Source of the DNA: Luidia sarsii
Lineage: Eukaryota > Echinodermata > Asteroidea > Paxillosida > Luidiidae
Direction: 5' to 3'
DNA length: 64,000 nucleotides
Assembly (NCBI GenBank): GCA_949987565.1
Contig: OX465110.1
Location: 13,148,929 to 13,212,928, forward strand
Position 1 is the first letter of the stretch. Every line of letters begins with the position of its first letter. Shown piece by piece: positions 1 to 11,500 of this stretch. The translations under genes were made by a program, and so were the position numbers. The notes below the pieces were generated by a model, which saw only the letters and a program-made list of their open reading frames with translations, had not been told where the DNA came from and did not search any database.

Positions 1-689
1 AGAAGTATGGCGTACGGAGGGAAAATAACCAACATGATTCGGCGTGCAACAGCAGTTTTCTGGCCGTGCGCCACGGCCGACGTCACTGACAACAACACGG
101 TCAAACCGCGGAGCATCGTATAAACTTTAGGCCGACACTGAAAAAGATTCTCATGTACTGTACATGTACAGTTGTACACCAGTGACAACCCTGTAAAATT
201 TTTGCGAGGAGGATAAGTTACTTCCGTAGCACATTTTCCATAATTATTTTGTCTAAGTAATTTTCAAAATATGGATTTCACGGTACGATCGTAAAGGCTG
301 GGGTTTCATGTCAACTCGGTCCGCGCGGAAAGCCTATCTCGTTACTTACATTGTGTGTACAACCAAAACAGACCGTTGAGGAAGGAAGATCGGACCACGA
401 AAAAAAAAGTACTCTACAACTGTTACTGGTCCACCCTGCGTGTTTGGGCATTACCAAAAAAATAATGTACCCTACCATATCCAATCGTTAATTTATTTCC
501 CTGTGCGTGAAAGAAAAACCAAGATTCAATTCAAATCTTTGTTCAAGTCTCGGAATACAAAATCGGGAACAGGATCGTGGTGCGAAGACTGGAAAGTCGC
601 TGTGCGGCATGCTTTCTCTATCCTCAATGGTACCCGGCGATCCTATTCAAATACGCATGAACGTATGGTCACCAGCGAACTGGACCAAA

Positions 690-812
690 GCAGTGTGCAG
701 TACACAGTACACGTGTACATGTACATACATGTATGTAAATGTATTGCAAATGTACACTGTGTATGTGACTGTACATGTACATGTACATGTACTGTACATG
801 TACAGTACATCG
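690..812. repeat. TACATGTA-rich microsatellite
   Basis: Overlapping copies of the self-complementary words TACATGTA and GTACATGTAC, with an uninterrupted run around 772-806. Similar tracts recur through the window. Confidence 0.85.
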
Positions 813-999
813 TGCGCACGGCCGCTATACACTGTAGCGGTGCGGGATACAATCTGTGCTCGCGTATCGCGTCCACTCGTCAGCAGACGCAAAAAGCTCC
901 GCTTTTTCGAAATAATAATCGTAATAATGCGAACAATATCTACATATAATTGGCTCGTTTTGGGCAAGGACTTTGATTATTTCAATTATGTAACTATCA

Positions 1000-1095
1000 A
1001 AATTTTACTTGCCCGATCGGGCAAGTAAATTTTAACATCTGAACATTTTACTTGCCCGACGTGAAATTTTACTTGCCCCGGGCAAGCGGGCAACC
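1000..1095. repeat. Palindromic repeat cluster with TTTTACTTGCCC core
   Basis: A perfect 22-bp palindrome at 1006-1027 (half-site TACTTGCCCGA) is followed by two more direct TTTTACTTGCCC copies at about 1049 and 1067 and by CCCGGGCAAGCGGGCAA. It is probably the remnant of a small inverted-repeat element. Confidence 0.65.
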
Positions 1096-1343
1096 GCTAA
1101 TGTCGAACCCTGCTTTATCTTTATTTCATCACTATTGTGGCCAATGGCCAATTTACAGAGAAGAGTACACAGCAGTACATTAAGAATAATAAAAAAAAGA
1201 AATCGTTTGAAGATTGTAAAATACATTGACAAAATTAACCTTTACGGCAAGAGAAATACATTTACAATATGATACATGAAAGTTAAAACCTCCAGTGATG
1301 ACACCCCTTTTGTTTGTGTGGGTTTTTGTTTTCTTGTTTGCAG

Positions 1344-1476
1344 CCAGCTGGAGATACCAGGCATCCTGGTGGTGGACCCAGCCACCTACCTGTACTACGT
1401 CTATGAGGAGCCCATTGAGGTGACTCAGGAATCCCTGGCCGCCTTCCTGGTGGGCATTGAAGAGGGCACAGTCGAG
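1344..1476 (+). CDS. TMX3: TMX3 coding exon (end of last thioredoxin-like domain)
   Basis: The acceptor TTTGCAG ends at 1343 and the donor is GAG|GTAAAT. The exon is 133 nt: its first base completes a codon from the previous exon, and it ends on a codon boundary. It encodes QLEIPGILVVDPATYLYYVY and then a helix ending GIEEGTVE, the final beta strands and helix of a thioredoxin fold. Base composition is far more GC-rich than the flanking intron, as expected for an exon here. Confidence 0.85.
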
Positions 1477-4056
1477 GTAAATCCCCCTGAGAACAGAAAA
1501 AATAACGTATAAGGGATAAAAACTATTTGTGACTTGCTCTGTTAAAAGGGGCATTATGTTGCAGATTGTGAACAAAGTTTTATACATACCGAGGGTAGCT
1601 AGGTTTTCCTTTTCATAAACTTTCATTTGGTGTTTGTTTTACCCCTGTAGCATTTTCCGTTCTTGTGATTTTTGCATATTCATATTTTCCAAATTACGGA
1701 AAGTGCATTTAGAGATAAAGTGCTTAAACATTGTGTCAGTGAAACAAAAGACACAAACAATGGATACAAAAACACGTTTTTTTCACCTTTATTTATAAAT
1801 TTTGTCATTCCTGTCAAGTTTTAATTAGACTAAGGATATCATAGAGCGCAAATAACAAGAAAACAGACAATCGCCCATGGGATGATTTTTCACCTTCTCT
1901 GCAATTGAACAGCCCTGTGTGCGTTATAGAATAGCGCGACATAATACCCCTTTTCATAGAGCTGGTCACATTTTCATAACAATCAGTGTGACACTTTGGA
2001 ATGGACAAAATACTCAGTATTTCTCAGCGCGTCATTCCTATGGTAGCCATCCAAGTGAGTACAGGCACTGAAGGATCGAATATTGGATAATGTTCTCTTT
2101 CTCCACCCCTCCCCTCTTACTATTCGCATTCCCAAAGGCTCATGGTGGTAACAGCTGGTACCGTAAGATCTACCGGGTCATCTACGAGGTGGTCAGGAGT
2201 CTCGTGGTGAGTGATGGGCCGGTTTGTGTGCTCTGCACGCGAGGGGTCGATGACACGCTTCAGTTTGGCGCAGTTTTATGTTCCTTGTCGTCTGCCGTCT
2301 TACAAACAAAACTGGGGCTGCATCTCCAGTGCAGATCATTATTCCTCCGAATGAGGGTTGCCTTTGAGGACTGGATTTCCCTAGATCTGTCCTGTAAAAG
2401 ATGCTTGGTTGAAACCCGTTTCTAAAAATAATGGTGAAGCTCTGCATTTGGTATTTGTGCTTACTGCTCTTAGCTGGCAATGGTGCTGGATTGACTCTGG
2501 ATTCTCTCTCTCCTCTCTTTCTCTTCATCTGTAATTATTTTCCGGTCTTTCTCTCTGTGTCTCTCACTGTCTCTAAATGTCTCTAAATGTCTCTCTGTAT
2601 ATCTTGTCTTTGTATCTCTTTGTATCTCTATAATTGTTATGTCTCTCCCTCCCTCTCTCTCTCTCCCTCCCCCTCTCTCTCTCTTTGTTTCTTTGTTTCT
2701 TTCTGTCTCTCTCTCCCTACCCCTCTCTCCCCTGTTATCTCTCTGTCTCTCTGTGGCTCCCCTCCCTCCTCTCCCCTATCTCTGTCTGTCTCTGTGTTGC
2801 TCTTTCTCTCTGCCTCTATTTCCCCTTTTCTCTTTCTCTCTCTGTCTCTCTTGCTATCCCTCTCTCTTCTCCTATCTCTTACTTTGTATCTTTCTGTCTC
2901 TCTGTCTCTCTTCCTGTATCTCTTCTGCTTCCCCCTCATCCCCCTCTCTCTCTCTCTCTGTCTCTCTTGCTATCCCTCTCTCTTCTCCTATCTCTTACTT
3001 TGTATCTTTCTGTCTCTCTGTCTCTCTTCCTGTATCTCCCCTGCTTCCCCCTCATCCCCCCCCTCTCTCTCTCTCTCTCTCTCTCCATCTTACGCTCTCC
3101 TTTCCCTCTCTGTCTCTAACACTCTCCCTCCTCTCTATCTCTCACTCTCTTCCTTTCTCTGTCTCTCATACTTCCCCCTCTCTGTCTCACGCTCTCCCTC
3201 CTCTCTGTCTCTCCCTCTCTCCTCCTCTCTGTCTCTAACACTCTCCCTCCTCTCTATCTCTCACTCTCTTTCTTTCTCTGTCTCTCATTGTCTCCCTCCT
3301 CTCTGTCTCTCACTCTCTTTCTTTCTCTGTCTCTCATTGTCTCCCTCCTCTCTGTCTCTCACTTTCTTTCTTTCTCTGTCTCTCACACTCTCCCTCCTCT
3401 CTGTCTCTCACTCTCTTTCTTTCTCTGTCTCTCACACTCTCCCTCCTCTCTATCTCTCACTCTCTTTCTTTCTCTGTCCTTCACACTCTCCCTCCTCTCT
3501 GTCTCTCCCTCTCTCCTCCTCTCTGTCTCTCACACTCTCCCTCCTCTCTGTCTCTCACTCTCTTTCTTTCTCTGTCTCTCACACTCTCCCTCCTCTCTGT
3601 CTCTCCCTCTCTCCTCCTCTCTGTCTCTAACACTCTCCCTCCTCTCTATCTCTCACTCTCTTTCTTTCTCTGTCTCTCATAATTTCCCCCTCTCTGTCTC
3701 TCACACTCTCCCTCCACTCTGTCTCTCCCTCTCTCCTCCTCTCTATCCCTCCCTCTCTCCTCCTCTCTGTCTCCCACCCTCCCTCTCCTGCTGGCCAGGC
3801 CCTGTGGATGGCCAACCCCATCCTGACCACCGGCCTGCTGGTGGTGCCCTCCTTCCTGGTCGTCTTCATCTGCTACAGCATCTGGTCGGCCGACCCTTAC
3901 GACGAGGACGGGCCGGCGCGCGACACGGACGAGGAGTACGAGGACGAGGACGAGGCGGAGGACGAGCTGGAGGAGGACGGGGCCGCGATGCGAGGCGAGA
4001 CGGAGACAGACCGGCTGATGGGCCTGGACGAAGACGGCCACCTGAAATCAGAATAG
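1344..4056 (+). CDS. TMX3: TMX3-like thioredoxin-related transmembrane protein, last three coding exons (5' part outside window)
   Basis: The family is an ER-membrane thiol-disulfide oxidoreductase related to protein disulfide isomerase, with a lumenal catalytic thioredoxin domain, two further thioredoxin-like domains, one membrane span and a cytosolic tail. The window holds coding exons 1344-1476, 2138-2206 and 3799-4056, joined in phase by GT-AG introns; the active-site domain lies upstream of the window. The exons give, in order, the end of the last thioredoxin-like domain (ending GIEEGTVE), a basic-aromatic juxtamembrane helix (AHGGNSWYRKIYRVIYEVV), a membrane span of about 25 residues (MANPILTTGLLVVPSFLVVF) and an acidic cytosolic tail. 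The GTVE-to-span order and the residues after the span (YSIWSAD) match vertebrate TMX3 as I recall it. The tail ends HLKSE, without the dilysine ER-retrieval signal of vertebrate TMX3. TMX1, TMX2 and TMX4 fit less well. Confidence 0.85.
1477..2137. other. TMX3 intron
   Basis: A 661-bp intron with donor GTAAAT and acceptor CCCAAAG. Nothing beyond AT-rich unique sequence is apparent. Confidence 0.8.
2138..2206 (+). CDS. TMX3: TMX3 coding exon (juxtamembrane helix)
   Basis: A 69-nt phase 0-0 exon between acceptor CCCAAAG and donor CTCGTG|GTGAGT. It encodes 23 residues, starting AHGGNSWYRK and ending VVRSLV. It continues GTVE from the exon before and corresponds to the vertebrate TMX3 stretch just before the membrane span. 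Confidence 0.85.
2500..3790 (+). repeat. Pyrimidine-rich tract with 49-bp minisatellite in last TMX3 intron
   Basis: The + strand is almost pure CT with scattered G. The proximal part is an irregular (CTCTGT)-like tract containing a direct duplication of about 110 bp (near 2840-2940 and 2955-3050). From about 3110 it becomes a minisatellite of about 49 bp (CTCTCCCTCCTCTCTGTCTC core), with 47-bp variants, running up to the 3' splice site of the terminal exon. The long open frames here are translations of the repeat. Confidence 0.9.
3799..4056 (+). CDS. TMX3: TMX3 terminal coding exon: membrane span and acidic tail
   Basis: The acceptor is CTGGCCAG at 3791-3798 and the stop TAG is at 4054-4056. 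The exon encodes 85 residues: the membrane span, YSIWSAD, then a cytosolic tail with the acidic run DEEYEDEDEAEDELEED, ending GLDEDGHLKSE. It directly abuts a 1.3-kb pyrimidine-rich minisatellite that serves as an unusually long polypyrimidine tract. Confidence 0.88.
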   Translation, partial: ALWMANPILTTGLLVVPSFLVVFICYSIWSADPYDEDGPARDTDEEYEDEDEAEDELEEDGAAMRGETETDRLMGLDEDGHLKSE

Positions 4057-5217
4057 ATAGTAGTTTGACAGTAGGGATGCTTCTCTCCGTATTTTAGGGG
4101 GAGGGGCCACTCTGAGGGTGTGGGGAGACAAGATGGGAACGACTATCCTTCTGGTACCTCAGTCAGGTTGCCAGGGGATACAGTTGCCTAGCTACAAAAA
4201 AATGATGACGATGACGGCGTGGGGAACAATTTTTTTTTTTTTGGGGGGGGGTGGAGAGCAGACACGATGCCCTTAAACAGCAAGACCTTCAGATAGAGTT
4301 TTCTGTTGCAGGATCTTCGGATAGAGTTTCTGTCTCGGGACGATCTTTGCTGCCGATTCTCCGATCGGTTTGGGTTTGTGGAAAAACCTTTTGATCGATA
4401 CTGCTTTTAGATTGGATTTGGTCATCTCTGGGCAGGCAGCAGAGAGGGATGGACATTGGCTGGGGTCTCCCCCCCCCCCCCAAAGAAAAAAAGGCAGAAT
4501 CAAGCAGCATAAAATCTAGAGGTTCTTTTTTTAGTGGAAGGGTGAGCTGTTTTGTGTCTGAGGGGGAAAAAGATGTTCTATACAATGGCTGCCCTACAAC
4601 CCATCTCTTTCCCCATTTCTCATTGAAAATAAGTTTTTTTTACACAAGAGTAAAAATGTCCCATTGTTCTCACTGGGTTGTGATTTTTTTAAGACAGTAT
4701 CCTGTTCTTGTTTCGGTTTTTTTTAGTTGATGAGTGATGTCGTAGTTTGTATATTGTACTGTATTGTAGAGTGTGCAGTCTGTTCTGGTATTGTAGCGAT
4801 GGGGTGGAGAAGGGGGAGGAGGAGCTTGAGGGTCATGACCTTGAAGGCCTCATGAATATTCACGTTATCACAAACCACGCCCCCTTGCCCAAAAGAATCA
4901 CTTCACTCATGTCTTCAGTATTAGTAGCATTTCATCTCGATGTGAATTAGAATTTGTTTTTCTTCAACAAATCCTCTTGCGTGCTTTTTAGTGATCTGGA
5001 TCAATGCAAGTTCATAAATTCACCTTTTTCTGTGTAAAAATATTTTAAGGTTGGAGCTCACAAAGGGAAAGAGCTTGCCTCTGTCTGGTAACTTTTAACT
5101 CTGATCTAGTTTTGTGACACTGAATATGACCCCTCGGACGGTCGGGAAAACAAGATGGGTGCTCAAGTTTTCATCCAGTGGTAGTTGGGGGTACGATCTG
5201 CAGAGTGCAGACACAGG
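4057..5217 (+). other. TMX3 3' UTR and downstream intergenic DNA
   Basis: Sequence follows the stop with no recognisable coding content. I saw no clear AATAAA, so the poly(A) site is not placed. It contains a T-run joined to a G-run at 4230-4251 and a C-run at about 4470-4482. Confidence 0.5.
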
Positions 5218-5456
5218 ACGTTTTAGAAATGAAGGCTTAGGCTCGGGGTTAGGCTTCGGCCATATGTATCTTACTCGTTATAATATCACAGGCATCTAAA
5301 AACAAGCGTTTGGCCCCACTTTCTTGGGGAATACTCTGTATACTTATCAAGCCAACAATCCTTCAAATTCCTTAACAAAACAAAACCTGGATTCTCAGGT
5401 TTTGTCAGACGGAGACGAGGCCTGAGCCCGAGCCTAAGCCTTCATTTCGAAAACGG
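5218..5456. repeat. Inverted-repeat element
   Basis: Arms of about 29 bp at about 5219-5247 (core GAAGGCTTAGGCTC) and 5426-5455 (core GAGCCTAAGCCTTC) face each other across about 180 bp. The GGCTTAGGCT motif recurs elsewhere in the window (near 6725 and 13910). Confidence 0.6.
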
Positions 5457-5918
5457 CCACAAATAACACATAGACATGCAGCAGAGGGCGCCAGAGCGTA
5501 AGTTAATGGGAGCCGCCATATTTTTTTTTTTTTGGGGGGGGGACCGTGTGGCAAAATTGCAGGGCACCGCCGTGACGTGGCGCGACGTCATAGACCATGT
5601 GCATGGCCAGCGTGCGTTTGGTTAGCTTCACCGGGTCGACTCCGGTCAGCCCCAGTTGTCTCTGCCATCATTTACCCCCAAACGTGCACGGTATCGTGTG
5701 GTATAACCCGTGGGCATTTCTGTGGCAGTAACTCAGCCACGAGAGCGAACACGGCATCCTAGGCATAGCGTCAGTTTGAGGTTGTACATTTTCGTTGTTG
5801 TGGTTTTTCTACTGGGAGTGTATGTACATTTTTTCAAGTGCCCGTGTGTGTGGGGGTCGGGGCATGCGCAAATGGAGTGCGGCAATCACGTGACTTTTGG
5901 TGTTGATAATAGTAGGAT

Positions 5919-6250
5919 AGACCAAAGATCTTTTAGCGCGCAAAGCGCACGAGATCAAAAGGTGAGGTACTCCGAGCAAACGCACTGGACGCCATTTTAG
6001 TAAGCAACGGATCGTTTGCTTTCGGTGCTCCGGAAATGAACCGAGAGAGTCACAAACAATACAAAAGATACAACTTGATGCGTGAACAGAATTTGATATC
6101 TTTCGATGTGATGTGACCACGAAATGGAGATGATATGTGTGACTTTGCTTACTAAAATGGCGCCCAGTGCGTACTTCACCCGGATGCGTGTGATCTCGCA
6201 AGAGTAGGCTATCTTGAGCGCAAGCGCGCTGTAAGATCTTTGGTATAGAC
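5919..6250. mobile_element. MITE-like terminal-inverted-repeat element
   Basis: Terminal arms match over roughly 70-90 bp. The left arm begins ACCAAAGATCTTTTAGCGCG at 5921 and the right arm ends with its complement at about 6216-6246; inner arms share GCCATTTTAGTAAGC. There is no coding capacity. A diverged, right-truncated copy lies at about 60701-60970. Confidence 0.75.
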
Positions 6251-6952
6251 CTTTCTTTTGCTACGAACTATGACGAACTATGGCCAACATCAGAGTATAG
6301 CGCATACATGAATGTGCATAAACATGATGTAATGACTATTGGCCAGTCGGACTAAGGGACCGGAAGAATGCCGTTGCCGGGTGAATATGCACCTGCCTTT
6401 TAGTCAGACAGGTCTTTTCCATCCCACGGAATACCTGCTTTCCACTCGTTGGTGGAGGAAGTCACGTGCCCGTAGACACATTTCCATAGACACTGAAATC
6501 ACGAAGCCACACGTTTTAATTACTAGAATTTAACTCTGAACTAACGAATCTGATTATTATTATTACTACTATTAGTAATATTTTCTTTTGTTTTGTTGTT
6601 CTCGTAGTTGGTCGACTGTATCAGACGACAGTAAAGTGCAATACCGGGAACTTGATACGGGATGTTCACTGAAAAAAAAAACAAGTCTTGTAGTAAACTA
6701 TGGCCCTTTACGGATCCAGGATTAGGCTTTGGCTCAAGTTTCGTACTCGTCAGACAAAAAGCCTGAAAACACAGACTATGGTTTGTCGCTGAGTTTAGAG
6801 GATTGTAACTGCCCACTGACTAAAATCACCTGCAATTCTTTGAGAAAGGTCCTGCTAGGATCGAATTATCGGGCCCTCCGACGTTTGAGATTAATGAGGT
6901 GAGAGGATTGTTCGACACCTCAAATGTTCACCTTGGAAAACCTTTGCTGTTT
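6251..6952. other. Intergenic, nothing identified
   Basis: No coding exon was recognised. A short fragment of the dispersed GAAAGGTCCTGCTAGGATCG repeat lies at about 6840-6870. Confidence 0.5.
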
Positions 6953-7212
6953 TTAAAGGGATAACACAACATTGGTCGAGGTCAAAGAATAACATCCATA
7001 CGTTGTCTGCTCCAACATAATTATGCATGAAATAGCACACCTGTGAAAATTTCTGCTCAGGGTTAGATGTAAACTATTTCTTTGACTCTTTTCTCCAAAA
7101 ATACATCACCTTAGGCAGCAGAAATATTTCAGTGAGAGGTTTCTACCAAAACCATCTTCAAACTGTATAAGTTTCATGTAAATCTGTGAACATTTTCTGT
7201 TTTTCGATCTTA
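6953..7212. mobile_element. Truncated copy of TTAA-flanked element
   Basis: It starts TTAAAGGG and shares ACACAACATTGGTCGAGGTC and further internal sequence with the copies at 25962-26298 and 36262-36630, in the orientation of the 36-kb copy. The right terminus is missing. Confidence 0.7.
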
Positions 7213-7639
7213 CCAACTCTTTTTATTCTGCCACCACGTGTAGTACTTTACTCAATCCGTTCTATCCGACCAGCCCGACATAGGCTCAGTACTGATTATT
7301 CAAATGAAGAAAAAAGGAAAAAGTGAATAAAAACGTCAGGCCTAGCCTCACGGTGGAAATAACTAATGCCTTGTTTTCATATTTTGAATTAATTCTTTGC
7401 CTACCGTAAAGAAATACCTGTTGGTCGGGCTGTTGAGTTCGAAAGGCTCACTCCCTTCAACTGGAGTGAAACTTATCATAGTGTCTATGGAGTGGTCATA
7501 ATAATGTCCACTTTTTAAAAATACATGTATAGTCACGTGAATGAGTGAAAAATCATTAGACGGAGTTCCATTAAGTTACTTACTGGAAATAGATTCAGAC
7601 AACAAATTTAAATCATTTTTTTTATTTAGCTGTAAAATC

Positions 7640-7895
7640 ATGTGACCCGGCACAACAACATGAGGAATATCCCACCAAAACACTTTTTGAGTAAACAATG
7701 CCTGAAGTTAAAGTATCTTCACAATTCGATTACAAAACAATTTTTTTTTTTTTTGTATTTTCGGAAATTTTAAGTATTAGAGGATATTAAATTTTGATAC
7801 CATTTGAAAGCTAATGGTATACTCTTTCACATCATTAGCAAACCTCAAAATCTCAAAAATGGGGTTATTCCTCATTATGCTGTGCCGGGTCACAT
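7640..7895. mobile_element. MITE-like element with ATGTGACCCGGCACA termini
   Basis: The left terminus ATGTGACCCGGCACA at 7640 and the right terminus TGTGCCGGGTCACAT ending at 7895 are inverted repeats extending about 35 bp (ATGAGGAATA against TATTCCTCAT). It is a 256-bp non-coding element with no clear target duplication. Confidence 0.75.
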
Positions 7896-8395
7896 ATTTT
7901 GTGAATTTTATCATTCACGCCTGTAGTCATCTTTCACTCCAGGGAATAACATGGAACAGCCAAACTGACCAATCAGGTGCCAGAATGCCATTCTGTGACG
8001 TCGGCACCGACCATGTACCAAGTGAATATCAAGAAGGGAAATAAAATACCTCTTTCGCCGCTGAAAATAAAGCGCCATGGGAACATCTGTAATAAATAGG
8101 CAACCTGACTATTGACATGCCTTTTGGGGGAACCAAAGGTGTCCTTTCAACTAAATTTGATTTGATGAAATCACACTTATGTTGATTGAGGAGAGTCGTT
8201 TCAATCAGTCAAAATCATAAAGATCCGGTCAGTTTTGAAGATAGAATTTACTTAGGTGACAGTTTGACCTAAAACAAAATCAAACCAAACATGCTTGTAA
8301 GCAGAAATATCAACACAGATGAAAAATTACCATCAAAGTTGAACAAGGATTTTATTTCCAACATAAAATTAATTGTTATTATTTTTTTTATAAAA

Positions 8396-8556
8396 AAGGG
8401 GCTTATCGAAGACACCGTACAATATTAAATAAGCCCTGCCGGTGAACTGGTCGCCGGCCAACAATGAGGGCGGTATACAACAAGACCATAGATCTCTAGC
8501 AACTGTCCAGAACGAGTGGAACTGAAACGCAAAAGGAGGCCGAAAATTCAACCAAA
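8396..8556 (+). promoter_or_regulatory. Probable NDUFV2 5' flank and 5' UTR
   Basis: This is the GC-richer sequence just upstream of the NDUFV2 start. The context of the ATG at 8557 is ACCAAAATG, with a purine at -3. The promoter is inferred from position only; no TATA box or transcription start is assigned. Confidence 0.4.
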
Positions 8557-8595
8557 ATGCTTCATCTTCCGCTCAGACTGCTCAGGAATAGCGTG
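8557..8595 (+). CDS. NDUFV2: NDUFV2 exon 1: start of mitochondrial presequence
   Basis: A 39-nt coding exon, [13 protein letters not shown], with donor GTG|GTAAGA. It is leucine/arginine-rich with no acidic residues, as expected for an amphipathic matrix-targeting helix. It was chosen because it ends in phase 0, matching the phase-0 start of the next exon, and is the only such ATG exon I recognised upstream. Confidence 0.8.
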
Positions 8596-11500
8596 GTAAG
8601 ACTTTCCCTGGACTCCCATTATTTTGGCGAGTGGCTCAGTATTTCTTGTGTGCATGCTTTGTCAATGAGATTGTCGAAGGGAAGTAGTGTGTGTACAGTA
8701 CAGATTCTACACTACAGTACACTGTACAGGCTTCACGTTAGTCAGTGCAGACCGTAACTTTAATCGTTATGGTTTCTGACCGTTCACGTCTTCAGTTAGT
8801 TCAGGCATAGAGCAAGGACTGAAGGAGCTCTATGGTTTAGGAAGTGGGTGGGGGGACTTAGGTCTTCTCATTCAATCATTGGCAATGTTCACTAAGTATG
8901 ATGAGTATGATGAGTATGGTTTCACGTCAACTCTGTCCATAACAACTCGGTCCCAGCTACCCCCAGAACTGTGGGGTTCTACTACCCCCAGAACTGTGGG
9001 GTTCTACTACCCCCAGAACTGTGGGGTTCTACTACCCCCAGAACTGTGGGGTTCTACGTCGTCCGCTGCTCTCCCGACCGGAACCACACAGATAACTATG
9101 TTTTTTTCCCATAGGCTTCTGCGTAACGTTCAATAGTGCTGTGGCATAGGGATCAGCAGGTTCTACCCCCAGAACTGTGGGGTTCTACGTCGTCCGCTGC
9201 TCTCCCGACCGGAACGCCACAGATAACTATGCTTTTTTCCCATAGGCTTCTGTGTAACGTTCACAAGTGCTGTGGCATAGGGATCAGCAGGTTCAGCATA
9301 ACTCATAAAATACTGCTTCATTTGGCCCAAGATTTCTAGCAAATGTGGTTTACATACCACGCACCTGTGTGCAACTGTCCATGTGGCAAAAATGTGTCGA
9401 TTTCCCCCCGAAAATGGGCGAAAACCTCCCGGTTCGGTCGCATGATCCAAACGGCAGCGCCGCAACTGGCAGTCTGGTCCCCTATACGTCTTCGCAGCTA
9501 GCCGCTATACCGTACTAGAGGGGACCAGACTGCCAGTTACGGAGCTGCCGTTTGAATCTTGCAACCGAACCGGGAGGTTCCATGACCAACTCGGTCCCAG
9601 TCAACTCGGTCCATGACCAACTCGGTCCATAACCAACTCGGTCCATGACCAACTCAGTCCATGACCAACTCGGTTCCAGTCAACTCGGTCCATTACCAAC
9701 TTGGTCCATGACCAACTCGGTCCCAGTTAACTCAGTCCCAGTTAACTCAGTCCATGACCAGCTCGGTCCATGACCAACTCGGTCCATGACCAACTCGGTC
9801 CATGACCAACTCGGTCCATGACCAACTCGGTCCATGACCAACTCAGTCCATGACCAACTCAGTCCATGACCAGCTCGGTCCATGACCAACTCGGTCCGTG
9901 ACCAACTCGGTCCGTGACAAACTCGGTCCATGACCAACTCGGTCCATGTCCAACTCGGTCCCAGTAAACTCAGTCCATGACCAGCTCGGTCCATGACCAA
10001 CTCGGTCCATGACCAGCTCGGCCCGTGACCAACTCGGTCCATGACCAACTCGGCCCGTGACCAACTCGGCCCGTGACCAACTCGGCCCGTGACCAACTCG
10101 GTCCAAAACCAACTCGGCCCGTGACCAACTCTGTCTAACACTACAGGGTAAGATGACAGTGTGGATTGATTGGAGCCCCAGCCCAGACATGGCAACAGAC
10201 TCCATGACAGGGCCAATTGTGGATTTATAATAGATACAGAACAATGGTAGGCGGGAGCTAGATGAAGCATTTAAATGCACTCAGGACTCAGGACTCAGGA
10301 CTCAGGACTCAGTAATCAGGACTTAGGACTCAGGACTCAGGAGTCAGGAGTCAGGACTCAGGAATCAGGACTCAGGACTCAGTAATCAGGACTCAGGAGT
10401 CAGGAGTCAGGACTCAGGACTCAGGACTCAGGACTCAGGACTCAGGACTCAGAACTCAGGAATCAGGACTCAGGAGTCAGAACTCAGGACTCAATAATCA
10501 GGACTCAGGAGTCAGTAATCAGGAGTCAGGACTCAGGAATCAGGACTCAGGAGTCAGAACTCAGGACTCAATAATCAGGACTCAGGAGTCAGTTTTCAGG
10601 ACTCAGGACTCAGGACTCAGGAATCGGGACTCAGGAATCAGGAGTCGGGAATCGGGAGTCAGGACTTAGGAATCAGGAGTCAGGAATCAGGAATCAGGAA
10701 TCAGGAATCAGGAGTCAGGACTCAGGACTTAGGAATCAGGACTCAGGACTCAGGACTCAGGAATCGGGAATCGGGAATCAGGACTCAGGAGTCAGTAATC
10801 AGGACTCAGGAATCAGGAGTCAGGACTCAGGACTCAGGACTCAGGACTCAGGAGTCAGGAGTCAGGAATCGGGACTCAGGAATCAGGAGTCAGGAATCGG
10901 GACTCAGGAGTCAGGACTTAGGAGTCAGGAGTCAGGAATCAGGAATCAGGAGTCAGGAGTCAGGAATCAGGAATCAGGAGTCAGGAATCGGGACTCTGGA
11001 GTCAGGATAGTGCATTATTATAATGGAGGTCCTACCTACCTCCTTGAAATGATCAATATCTGACATTTCTCTGCATGTACGACGAGACTGGTCAAACTGG
11101 GGTGCCCTCTGCCTACTGGGGACAGGGGAGGGTTTTGCCAAACTCATCGTAATTACGAGTACGACCAATGGAAAGACAATTAGGCCTAGTGGTGCACTGA
11201 AATAATGTAAACAAACATCCGTTAAACATGTTGCTAATCAGCCGTAACTGGCCTTCTGTCAGTGGTGCATATGGAATGAAGTGCATGTTTTGTACACAAC
11301 CGTTTGCTGACCATCATTCGGTTGACACTACACAAATGATCACAAAAATCATGATTTGGGGGAATTCTTTTTTCGTGAAGTGATTGTGCCAGACAATGTA
11401 TGATTGGTGGTCTATTGTGGATTTAGGGTTTTTTCCCACCCTTTCATGTTGTAGGTACTTAAGTAATTTTTTCCGACTCTGTTTTAGACCGAATGCGAAC

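Larger units (their letters stand above)
1..1343. other. TMX3 intron (partial), no further exon seen
   Basis: This lies upstream of the first recognisable TMX3 exon, and I found no additional coding exon. It holds a TACATGTA-rich microsatellite (about 690-812) and a palindrome cluster built on TTTTACTTGCCC (about 1000-1095). The open frames across 440-1028 run through the microsatellite and have no recognisable protein. Confidence 0.6.

Noticed and set aside
2587..4097. Long + strand open frames of up to 347 codons rich in Ser, Leu and Pro
   Set aside because: They translate the pyrimidine-rich minisatellite; the only real coding part in the area is the TMX3 terminal exon in its own frame.
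9680..10280. Minus-strand repetitive protein ([12 protein letters not shown] repeats)
   Set aside because: The 16-bp unit lacks stops in two frames, so openness is automatic; no start context, homology or composition supports a gene.
10279..11008. CRISPR-like or telomeric array
   Set aside because: The 7-bp units are contiguous with no spacers and do not match TTAGGG; it is a minisatellite, and this is a eukaryotic genome.
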